This document shows, one piece after another, positions 1 through 4,957 of a stretch of DNA of 5,188 nt (its first letter is position 1; every line of letters begins with the position of its first letter). The stretch is taken from positions 1-5,188 of the forward strand of contig JAUWOK010000065.1 in the NCBI GenBank assembly GCA_030612165.1, given 5' to 3'. The DNA is from Dehalococcoidia bacterium (GTDB lineage Bacteria > Chloroflexota > Dehalococcoidia > GIF9 > AB-539-J10). A program made the translations under genes and the position numbers. The notes under the pieces were generated by a model. It saw nothing but the letters and a program-made list of their open reading frames with translations, had not been told where the DNA came from and made no database searches.

Positions 1-296
1 GGCCACACACCCCCCACCGAACTTACGCCCGCCTCCTTGTAGAGTGCCATCATCTCCTGCTGCAGCTTCTGCTTGTTCCTGCCGTATTTCTTCTGCAATG
101 CCTGAATCTTCGGCTGCAAAGTCTGCATGGATTTTGTGGACCTGAGCTGGCGCAAAGTCACGGGCAGCAGTAGCACCCGTACGATAACCGTAAAAATGAT
201 AATGGCCAGGCCAAAATTGCCCGAGAGGAGCCCTGCCAGGGCAGTCAATCCATTAAGGATTGGGTCGGCAATAATTAAATTCCACGCTTCCGCCAT
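1..296 (-). CDS. yidC: YidC/Oxa1-family membrane protein insertase, N-terminal part (cut by window edge)
   Basis: Only the first 98 codons are present. YidC inserts and folds membrane proteins, alone or with SecYEG, in the cytoplasmic membrane. The visible part starts almost directly at the conserved core: a hydrophobic segment at about residues 13-48, with Arg40 in the IVRVLLLPV stretch matching the conserved positive charge in the hydrophilic groove of Oxa1 proteins. A basic coiled region follows (about 49-82), then MALYKEAGV, the usual lead-in to the second core helix. There is no long periplasmic domain, so this is the short type seen in Gram-positive and similar bacteria. The ATG is the first possible start, because an in-frame TAA lies two codons upstream. 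A GAGGAG sits 13 nt upstream, inside the end of the preceding gene, 10 nt away. The last residues read SSVGGVW where a GGC motif is expected, so a frameshift near the edge is possible (see findings). Confidence 0.93.
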   Translation of the reverse strand, partial: MAEAWNLIIADPILNGLTALAGLLSGNFGLAIIIFTVIVRVLLLPVTLRQLRSTKSMQTLQPKIQALQKKYGRNKQKLQQEMMALYKEAGVSSVGGVW

Positions 297-306
297 AGCT
301 TAAAAA

Positions 307-1548
307 CTACTCCTCTCTAAAAGAGAGAACTTCTCTTACCTCTCTGCTCGCGATATCCAGGGCATATAAACGATCATTTTGAGCATGAATGTAGACTATC
401 TCATCTTGTGCCCACAGAGACGCCAGCACGGCGGCCTCAATAGTAGGCCTGTCTGTGCTTCCCGGAAACTGCGGATTTCCGATTCTCTCGCCACTGCCGG
501 TCTTTGCATCAACAAGATACAGGTCGCCCGAATCACAGGCCACTACCAGTACACTGCCTACCAGCAGAGGAGACGCTACAATAGAACCACTCGTAGCAAA
601 AGGCTGTGGCCATATCGCCTGGCCACTAGCAGCGTCAACGGCATAAAGCAAGCCATCAGTACAACCCGCATAAACAATACCATTGCTAACCACAGGAGTT
701 GCCCAGAACCAGTTGCCTCCAGCCAGATTCCATGCCGGTTCATCGCTGTCTAAGCGTAAAGCATAAAGGTTATGGTCAAAAGAACCTATAAAGACCAGTC
801 CATCATAAACAGCGGGAGAGGAAACAAAACCTGATTCCGCTTCAAATCGCCATGGTAGCAACTGCCCATCTTCGGCCGAAAGAACATAGAGGCAGCCATC
901 GAAACTACTCACATATATTTTATCGCCATCAACTACCGGTGTGGTCCACAACCTATCATCGGCAAAAGCTTCGCTCTTCCATTTCAAGTCACCGTATACC
1001 GCATCCAGGGCATACACCACGCCATCCGAGCTACTAACATATATCGTGCTTTTATCATCGCTAATAGCAAGCCCCCCCACTACCGCTCCTATTTTCTCGT
1101 CTCCACTGGGATACATCCATTCACCCTCTCTCATCTGAGGAAAAGACGAACTATAACTCCTGGCCGATGGATTAATCGCCAGCACTTTGCCATTAAAGAG
1201 CCCTAAATAAATCGCCTCCCCCACCAACTGGGGAACGCCATAAACACTGATCGATGGCGCGGAAGAACAACCTATTCCTCCCGAAGAGGGAGGCACTACG
1301 CTATCAAGGCTAAAAACCCATTCTCCATTTGCCGCCGAAGGAAAAGCCAGCCCCGGGTGAGTTTCCCGCACCGTTGAATTCACCACCACCAGGTCACCTT
1401 CCAGGGACACAAGATACAACAGCTTATCTCCATTACCAGAGACTCCTGGCCAACCGGTAGCTTGACCAGTGGAGGGCATACAGCCAGACAGGACTGAGAC
1501 GACAAGGAAAATAATTAAAATAGCAGGAGTAAATACTCTAGTTTTCAC
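307..1548 (-). CDS. PQQ-like beta-propeller lipoprotein (BamB-like fold)
   Basis: This 413-residue protein has a lipoprotein signal: MKTR, a hydrophobic stretch at 8-20, and lipobox LSGC with Cys23 as the lipidated residue. It should be anchored on the outer face of the cytoplasmic membrane. The rest carries about eight repeats of the PQQ/quinoprotein type, each with a strand pattern like IYVSSFDGCLYVL, at roughly 44-57, 113-126, 169-182, 211-223, 252-264, 291-304, 333-346 and 384-398. Two repeats keep the tryptophan-docking pattern (ALDAVYGDLKW at 180-190 and AVDAASGQAIW at 303-313). This predicts an eight-bladed propeller, as in BamB. No enzyme residues are evident; such domains usually bind proteins, and PQQ binding itself is doubtful. 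The start is GTG with no clear Shine-Dalgarno; it gives the complete signal peptide. It lies 21 nt after yidD and 10 nt before yidC, which suggests a link with membrane protein biogenesis, but that is inference. Confidence 0.88.
   Translation of the reverse strand: MKTRVFTPAILIIFLVVSVLSGCMPSTGQATGWPGVSGNGDKLLYLVSLEGDLVVVNSTVRETHPGLAFPSAANGEWVFSLDSVVPPSSGGIGCSSAPSISVYGVPQLVGEAIYLGLFNGKVLAINPSARSYSSSFPQMREGEWMYPSGDEKIGAVVGGLAISDDKSTIYVSSSDGVVYALDAVYGDLKWKSEAFADDRLWTTPVVDGDKIYVSSFDGCLYVLSAEDGQLLPWRFEAESGFVSSPAVYDGLVFIGSFDHNLYALRLDSDEPAWNLAGGNWFWATPVVSNGIVYAGCTDGLLYAVDAASGQAIWPQPFATSGSIVASPLLVGSVLVVACDSGDLYLVDAKTGSGERIGNPQFPGSTDRPTIEAAVLASLWAQDEIVYIHAQNDRLYALDIASREVREVLSFREE
310..315 (-). promoter_or_regulatory. 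Probable ribosome binding site of yidC
   Basis: GAGGAG on the minus strand lies 13 nt before the yidC ATG and overlaps the last codons of the lipoprotein gene. The spacing is longer than usual, but it is the only purine-rich match nearby. Its position inside the upstream gene suggests translational coupling. Confidence 0.5.
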
Positions 1549-1569
1549 TTCAACAAATCAAACCAATCA

Positions 1570-1785
1570 TTAAGGCACAGGATCATATCCGCCCCTGGAA
1601 ACAGGATTGCAGCGGACAAGACGCATGGCCGTCAACCAACCACCCCTGATAATCCCATATTTCTCAATCGCTTCGTATGCATAGCAGGAGCAGGTAGGCA
1701 AATAACGGCAGGAGTGAAGGGTAACCTCTGAAACCGTTCCATGGTACAGCTTAAGCAAGCCAAGCAACACTCGCTTAACCTTCAT
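1570..1785 (-). CDS. yidD: YidD family membrane protein insertion efficiency factor
   Basis: This 71-residue protein matches the whole YidD family (formerly called haemolysin-like). The family signature is clear: CRYLPTCSCYAYEAIEKYG at about 26-44 with Cys26, Cys32 and Cys34, then GGWLTAMRLVRCNP at about 48-61 with Cys59, ending in GGYDPVP. YidD is a small membrane-associated protein that improves YidC-dependent insertion in E. coli. The length is normal (about 70-85 residues). The ATG overlaps the rnpA stop codon in an ATGA sequence, so translation is probably coupled, and GAGGG lies directly upstream. In many genomes yidD sits between rnpA and yidC, as here, although a lipoprotein gene intervenes before yidC. 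Confidence 0.95.
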   Translation of the reverse strand: MKVKRVLLGLLKLYHGTVSEVTLHSCRYLPTCSCYAYEAIEKYGIIRGGWLTAMRLVRCNPVSRGGYDPVP

Positions 1786-2132
1786 CCCTCTGCCCTATTC
1801 CTTAATAATTGTGCCTGAGCCAATAAATTGGTTACTGCCCTTTCTATCTGCAAATAGCTAGCCGCTCTCACGTTACCCCGGGAAATAAAAACCATATCCC
1901 ATCCAGGTTCTATGGACTGCAGGCGCGGACGCATGACTTCCCTGAGCAACCGCTTTATGCGATTACGTCTCACCGCATTACCCATCTTCTTCGAAACAGA
2001 AAACCCGTATCTGCTATAACTCAACCCATTAGCTAATATCTTTAACACAATCAACCTGTCCACATACGCAGTTCCTTTTTGATAAACAGAAAGATACTGA
2101 GCCCTCTTGGTTAATGCCCACGGCTTTCCCAT
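1782..2132 (-). CDS. rnpA: Ribonuclease P protein component
   Basis: This 116-residue basic protein is the protein subunit of RNase P, which with the rnpB RNA removes the 5' leader from pre-tRNA in the cytoplasm. The RNR signature is present as GNAVRRNRIKRLLRE at 51-65. Upstream, YGFSVSKKMG (42-51) supplies the conserved substrate-contact region, and LTKRAQYLSVYQKG (7-20) matches the usual N-terminal helix. The length is normal. The ATG is 9 nt after the rpmH stop; no good Shine-Dalgarno is visible, so it may depend on translation of rpmH. The end overlaps yidD by 4 nt. The rpmH-rnpA pair is one of the most conserved in bacteria and often lies near the replication origin. Confidence 0.97.
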   Translation of the reverse strand: MGKPWALTKRAQYLSVYQKGTAYVDRLIVLKILANGLSYSRYGFSVSKKMGNAVRRNRIKRLLREVMRPRLQSIEPGWDMVFISRGNVRAASYLQIERAVTNLLAQAQLLRNRAEG

Positions 2133-2141
2133 TAAGAACAG

Positions 2142-2282
2142 CTAAACGGGTGTCAGCTTCTTGCGATTCTTCAATCGCCTCGCCTTAATTACTTTTCGCC
2201 CACCCGCACTGGACATCCTGGCCCGGAAACCCAATTTGCGCTTTCGGGATAACCTTTTGGGCTGATAGGTACGTTTTGTCAT
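2142..2282 (-). CDS. rpmH: 50S ribosomal protein L34
   Basis: This 46-residue, very basic protein starts MTKRTYQPKRLSRKRKLGF and continues with FRARMSSAGGRKVIKARR, the standard L34 pattern (KRTYQP, then GFRARM, then GGRKV). L34 is a small protein of the large ribosomal subunit. The ATG is preceded by GAGAAAG at suitable spacing, a weak ribosome binding site. It lies 19 nt after rpsR and 9 nt before rnpA. The unusual point is its upstream neighbour: rpmH is often the first gene of its operon, but here it follows rpsR with no room for a separate terminator and promoter. Confidence 0.97.
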   Translation of the reverse strand: MTKRTYQPKRLSRKRKLGFRARMSSAGGRKVIKARRLKNRKKLTPV

Positions 2283-2301
2283 TGGCTTTCTCTAAAAAAT
2301 A

Positions 2302-2607
2302 TCACCGGCGCGAGCCCAACCCACCTATATTCATGATATGCTCCGGAGCATAGGGCAACAACGCCAGAAAACGAGCTCTCTTGATAGCCTGAGCCAGACA
2401 ACGCTGGTGCCTGGCACAAGCCTTTGTCCTTCGCCGCGGGTTAATTTTGCCGCGAGGGGAAATAAACTGGCTCAAAGAAGAAACATCCTTATAATCTATC
2501 CCGATTTTTGCCTTGCAAAAAGGACAAGGAGCCGGTCTGCGGGCAAAATTCCCCGTTCTCCCTCCTCTCTCCCCTGCACTTTTAGTTAATGGTCTTCTTA
2601 TTCCCAT
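2302..2607 (-). CDS. rpsR: 30S ribosomal protein S18
   Basis: This 101-residue protein matches S18, which pairs with S6 on the small-subunit platform. The conserved core runs from CPFCKAKIGIDYKDV (28-42), through LSQFISPRGKINPRR (45-59), to CLAQAIKRARFLALLPY (70-86). Cys28, Cys31, Cys64 and His67 form a CxxC...CxxH set, so this looks like the zinc-binding (C+) version; many bacteria have a version without these cysteines. The N-terminus (1-24) is basic and low in complexity, and a short tail (87-101) follows the core. The ATG was chosen because AGGA-like sequences precede it, 20 nt after ssb. The rpsF-ssb-rpsR order is common and supports the call. Confidence 0.97.
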   Translation of the reverse strand: MGIRRPLTKSAGERGGRTGNFARRPAPCPFCKAKIGIDYKDVSSLSQFISPRGKINPRRRTKACARHQRCLAQAIKRARFLALLPYAPEHIMNIGGLGSRR

Positions 2608-2627
2608 ATCCTGATCCGTCCTGTATC

Positions 2628-3017
2628 TTAATCTGCCGGCAAATCTTCAGGTTCAAGCTCCCCTCCCTCAGGAAAAGAACCAGCACTTCTCTTGCCTAAG
2701 AAAAGCACTCTGTTGGCCACCACCTCAACGCTAACACGTTTCTGCCCATCCTGTCCCTCCCAGTTTCTGGTACACAATCTGCCCTCCACATACACCTGGT
2801 CACCTTTAGATACGAACTGATTGCAGCTTTCCGCCTGCTTGCCCCAAACGACAACCCTGAACCACTCCGTCTCCTCTTTACTCTCTCCATCCGAAGTCAT
2901 GTAGCGACGGTTGGTAGCCACGGTGAAAGAAGTAACCGCGGCACCTTTAGGAGTGAACCTCATCTCAGGATCGGCTCCTGCATTGCCAATAATCATTACC
3001 TTATTCAAGCTAGCCAT
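2628..3017 (-). CDS. ssb: Single-stranded DNA-binding protein, short, with altered C-terminal tip
   Basis: This 129-residue protein is an SSB. It coats single-stranded DNA in replication, recombination and repair. The OB-fold occupies about 1-110, starting LNKVMIIGNAGADPEMRFTP, with FTVATNRRY (31-39), EWFRVVVWGKQAE (51-63) and GDQVYVEGRL (72-81). The linker is very short and the acidic tail is EGGELEPEDLPAD. Usually the tail ends in an acidic run plus Pro-Phe that binds partner proteins; here the final Phe is absent and AD follows the Pro. The start is the ATG at 3015-3017, which overlaps the rpsF TAA in TAATG and has AAGGA 10 nt upstream. A longer reading frame continues upstream, but it runs through rpsF and adds no SSB sequence. 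Confidence 0.95.
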   Translation of the reverse strand: MASLNKVMIIGNAGADPEMRFTPKGAAVTSFTVATNRRYMTSDGESKEETEWFRVVVWGKQAESCNQFVSKGDQVYVEGRLCTRNWEGQDGQKRVSVEVVANRVLFLGKRSAGSFPEGGELEPEDLPAD

Positions 3018-3304
3018 TAACTGTCTGTCCTTACCACTAACAGCCGCAAAATTTCTTCTCGAGCTTTGAGTCTCGATTGGAGACCTTGAACCTCCTCCGG
3101 CTTCAACTTGAATCGGGTCAGAACATAATTGCCTTCCTTGAACTTGGCCACGGGATAAGCCAGCCTCCTCAATCCCCACTGGTCCACTTCCTCCACGACA
3201 CCCCCTTTATCACTGATAAAGCCGCTTACCGTTTCTATAACGCCGGGCAATTTCTCCGCATCAATTTCAGGATTAATTATCGTTACCAGTTCATAATCAT
3301 ACAT
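3017..3304 (-). CDS. rpsF: 30S ribosomal protein S6
   Basis: This 95-residue protein matches S6, which binds 16S rRNA together with S18. The start MYDYELVTIINPEID is typical of the family. WGLRRLAYPVAKFKEGNYV (43-61) holds the conserved RRLAYP segment, and EEILRLLVVR (83-92) is the usual last strand. The ATG at 3302-3304 was chosen because family members begin one to three residues before DYELV. An in-frame TTG five codons upstream has no ribosome binding site. The binding site of the chosen ATG is itself weak (GTGAAG). It is the first gene of the series; an extended -10 promoter and a GC-rich hairpin lie directly upstream, and the stop overlaps the ssb start by one base. Confidence 0.96.
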   Translation of the reverse strand: MYDYELVTIINPEIDAEKLPGVIETVSGFISDKGGVVEEVDQWGLRRLAYPVAKFKEGNYVLTRFKLKPEEVQGLQSRLKAREEILRLLVVRTDS

Positions 3305-3317
3305 AACTTCACACACC

Positions 3318-3338
3318 AACGCCGGGGCAACCGACGCC
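3318..3338 (-). promoter_or_regulatory. GC-rich hairpin in the rpsF 5' leader, candidate S6:S18 autoregulatory site
   Basis: On the minus strand CGTCGG and CCGGCG pair as six base pairs (one G-U) around the loop TTGCC. Two further G-U pairs extend it. It starts at the predicted transcript end and fills most of the leader of about 33 nt. S6:S18 complexes are known to bind structured rpsF leaders in several bacteria; whether this hairpin is such a site is inference. Confidence 0.35.
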
Positions 3339-3342
3339 GATC

Positions 3343-3370
3343 ATTATAGCATATCCCCTTAAAAGGGCAA
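3343..3370 (-). promoter_or_regulatory. Extended -10 promoter of the rpsF-ssb-rpsR-rpmH-rnpA-yidD-yidC series
   Basis: On the minus strand TGCTATAAT (3343-3351) contains a perfect -10 box with the TGn extension. TTGCCC (3365-3370) matches four of six bases of the -35 consensus at 16 nt spacing. The predicted start is about 3336-3338, giving a leader of about 33 nt before rpsF. It is the only good promoter seen for the eight genes downstream. Confidence 0.75.
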
Positions 3371-3494
3371 ATCCACGCTCACATGACCAAAACAACTCTA
3401 TATCCAAAGGAAAGTCGACGTTACGGGGTAATGCCACTTTTAAAGTTTACTATTCCTTTTATTTTCTTAAATAGCGAGTGCTCCATCCATTTTA

Positions 3495-4145
3495 TTATAG
3501 CTTCTTTTTGCACAGGTACCAATCCACGCATTCGTAATTCTGCTTAATCCTCTCCTCGGCTGCCTCCTGTGTATGTGGCGGCGGCACCACCACCATATCA
3601 CCAGGTCTCCAGTTGGCAGGGGTAGCTACAGCGTTAACATCGGTTGTTTGCAGAGCGTCTATTATCCGCAATATCTCTTGCATATTCCTGCCCGTGGTTA
3701 ACGGATAATAGAGTATTGTGCGGATGATCTGTTTATCATCAATGATAAATACACACCTGACAGTCTCGGTCTTGCTCTGCCCGGGGTGAATCATGCCATA
3801 GGCAAGAGAAACCTCCTTGCTGAGGTCAGCGATAATGGGGAACGGTATCTTTATTCCTGTCTTCTCTTCCACATTACGCACCCAGGCAATATGAGAGGAA
3901 ACACTGTCAACACTGAGCCCCAAAAGTTCTACTCCCCTCTTTCGTAGTGCTGGATGGATTTCAGCAAAGGCAATGAATTCAGTAGTGCATACCGGGGTAA
4001 AGTCCGCGGGGTGAGAGAAAAGGACCAGCCAGCTCCCCTTAAAGTCCTGTAGCTTAAGTATGCCATGGGTGGTTACCGCCTCAAAGGCTGGCGCCGAGTC
4101 TCCTAATCTGGGAAGACTGCTTGTTTGTTCTTTAACTTCTTCCAT
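3495..4145 (-). CDS. Peroxiredoxin, Prx6 subfamily
   Basis: This 216-residue thiol peroxidase should reduce hydrogen peroxide and organic hydroperoxides in the cytoplasm. The active site is PADFTPVC at 46-53, with Pro46, Thr50 and peroxidatic Cys53; Arg130 (TVRCVF) is the likely conserved arginine. The C-terminal part NWRPGDMVVVPPP (178-190) is the Prx6 hallmark. Cys206 and Cys212 in YECVDWYLC form a CX5C pair like that of archaeal Prx6 enzymes, where the first acts as resolving cysteine, so a two-cysteine mechanism is likely. Full length for the group. AAGGAGGT with 10 nt spacing fixes the ATG. It lies 128 nt after the flavin reductase-rubredoxin gene on the same strand, with no clear promoter or terminator between, which suggests joint expression; rubredoxin or its flavin domain might supply electrons, but this is inference. 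Two TAA stops occur in tandem at the end. Confidence 0.95.
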   Translation of the reverse strand: MEEVKEQTSSLPRLGDSAPAFEAVTTHGILKLQDFKGSWLVLFSHPADFTPVCTTEFIAFAEIHPALRKRGVELLGLSVDSVSSHIAWVRNVEEKTGIKIPFPIIADLSKEVSLAYGMIHPGQSKTETVRCVFIIDDKQIIRTILYYPLTTGRNMQEILRIIDALQTTDVNAVATPANWRPGDMVVVPPPHTQEAAEERIKQNYECVDWYLCKKKL

Positions 4146-4155
4146 CTTGCTTGGA

Positions 4156-4163
4156 ACCTCCTT
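4156..4163 (-). promoter_or_regulatory. Strong ribosome binding site of the peroxiredoxin gene
   Basis: AAGGAGGT on the minus strand is a full match to the anti-Shine-Dalgarno sequence, 10 nt before the ATG. It predicts high translation, unlike the weak sites of rpsF, rnpA and the lipoprotein gene. Confidence 0.85.
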
Positions 4164-4273
4164 AGTTTTTAGCTATATCCTGTTATCTAAGCCCACTGTT
4201 TCCTTGAACGGCAATAACATAATCAATTGTTCCTACTCAGTAAACCCCTGGCTTTATCTCTCTCGGATTTATC

Positions 4274-4435
4274 TTACTCCTCTTTCTCGAAATCGCTCTT
4301 GGCGGCTCCGCAGACGGGAAATACCCAATCATCGGGTATCTTTTCAAAAGGTGTCCCCGGTTCAATGCCGCCATCGGGATCTCCCAGTTCCGGGTCATAG
4401 ACATAGCCACAAACGGTGCATCTGTATTTTGCCAT
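4274..4435 (-). CDS. Possible separately translated rubredoxin from an internal start within the fusion
   Basis: An in-frame ATG at 4433-4435 is preceded by AAGGAGGT with 7 nt spacing. Starting there gives exactly 53 residues (MAKYRCTVCGY...), the usual size of a free-standing rubredoxin. Either a second product is made from the same message, or the site is a relic of a two-gene arrangement later joined in frame. The product would share the Cys-to-Phe change at the third ligand position. Confidence 0.45.
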   Translation of the reverse strand: MAKYRCTVCGYVYDPELGDPDGGIEPGTPFEKIPDDWVFPVCGAAKSDFEKEE

Positions 4436-4957
4436 TCTGAGTACCTCCTTTTTTTCCGCAATATAGCTGGGGGCTGTTTTGGGAGTGGCTCCCCGCTTGA
4501 CCTGACGATAATAAGCATAAGTCATCGGCTCGCCTTCTTTAAAAACTTCTGCTCCCACAAGCTGCCCTATGAAAATTGTATGGGTTCCCACATCCACCTC
4601 TTGAATCATCCTGGCTTCCAGACACGCGAGGGCATTCTCGGTGACCACCGGCGCCTGAGATTCGCCTATTATATAGTCAATGCCCTGAAATTTATCCGTA
4701 TCTCTGCCTGATTTGAAACCAAAGCGACCGATGAAAGAGAGAGGCGTGTCCTGAGCGAGGGCCGAGACCGTCAACAATTTGCTCTCCCTGATAAATTCAT
4801 GTGTTAGATTGTTTTTATTGATACTCACGGCAACAACTGGTGGCTCCGAAGTTACCTGGAATACAGTGTTGGCAATTTGCCCGTTGAGGGTAGTTCCCTT
4901 GCCTGAACATACGACGTATAGCCCATAGCTCAGCTTGTACAAAGCCTTGAGATTCAT
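4274..4957 (-). CDS. hrb: Flavin reductase-rubredoxin fusion (high-molecular-weight rubredoxin, Hrb-like)
   Basis: This 227-residue fusion has an FMN-binding split-barrel flavin reductase domain (about 1-165) and a rubredoxin domain (about 175-227). Clear flavin-domain motifs are LYKLSYGLYVVCS (6-18), NGQIANTVFQVTSEPP (25-40) and FGFKSGRDTDKF (79-90). The same architecture occurs in Moorella Hrb, which passes electrons from NADH to the flavo-diiron protein FprA that reduces O2 or NO. The rubredoxin part has CTVCGY with Cys180 and Cys183, but the second pair reads FPVC: Phe213 (codon TTT at 4319-4321) replaces the third iron ligand, and only Cys216 remains. A normal iron site therefore seems impaired. 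Met175 has its own Shine-Dalgarno and could start a free 53-residue rubredoxin. The main ATG has AGGAAGGG upstream and overlaps the stop of a 15-codon leader ORF. The peroxiredoxin gene follows. Confidence 0.92.
   Translation of the reverse strand: MNLKALYKLSYGLYVVCSGKGTTLNGQIANTVFQVTSEPPVVAVSINKNNLTHEFIRESKLLTVSALAQDTPLSFIGRFGFKSGRDTDKFQGIDYIIGESQAPVVTENALACLEARMIQEVDVGTHTIFIGQLVGAEVFKEGEPMTYAYYRQVKRGATPKTAPSYIAEKKEVLRMAKYRCTVCGYVYDPELGDPDGGIEPGTPFEKIPDDWVFPVCGAAKSDFEKEE
4443..4450 (-). promoter_or_regulatory. Internal Shine-Dalgarno sequence before the rubredoxin domain
   Basis: AAGGAGGT on the minus strand lies inside the coding sequence for the linker (codons of KKEV), 7 nt before Met175. 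Its strength equals that of the peroxiredoxin binding site. Confidence 0.6.

Noticed and set aside
379..753. Plus-strand open frames within 379-1138
   Set aside because: They lie antisense to the propeller lipoprotein, have no ribosome binding sites, and their products show no recognisable domain.
2290..2316. GGC-TCGC-GCC followed by a T run between rpsR and rpmH as a terminator
   Set aside because: The stem has only three base pairs and the T run begins 6 nt later; too weak for an intrinsic terminator.
2338..2589. Plus-strand open frame opposite rpsR
   Set aside because: Shadow of a conserved ribosomal protein gene; low-complexity product.
3018..3179. Upstream extension of the ssb frame by 54 codons
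   Set aside because: It reads through rpsF in another frame. SSB homology starts at the ATG at 3015-3017, which has AAGGA upstream.
3305..3319. Five-codon longer S6 from a TTG start
   Set aside because: There is no ribosome binding site, and family members start close to DYELV.
3077..3349. Plus-strand open frame opposite rpsF
   Set aside because: Antisense to S6 and running through its promoter; no supporting signals.
3398..3494. Terminator after the peroxiredoxin gene
   Set aside because: Only 4-5 bp inverted repeats occur (such as TTAC/GTAA near 3421-3432) with no following T run on the minus strand.
4146..4273. A separate peroxiredoxin promoter or an hrb terminator in the 128-nt gap
   Set aside because: The best -10 candidate (TATAGC) has no matching -35, and no stable hairpin with a T run was found.
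4060..4440. Plus-strand open frame spanning the peroxiredoxin start and rubredoxin end
   Set aside because: Antisense to two confident genes; no ribosome binding site and no family resemblance.
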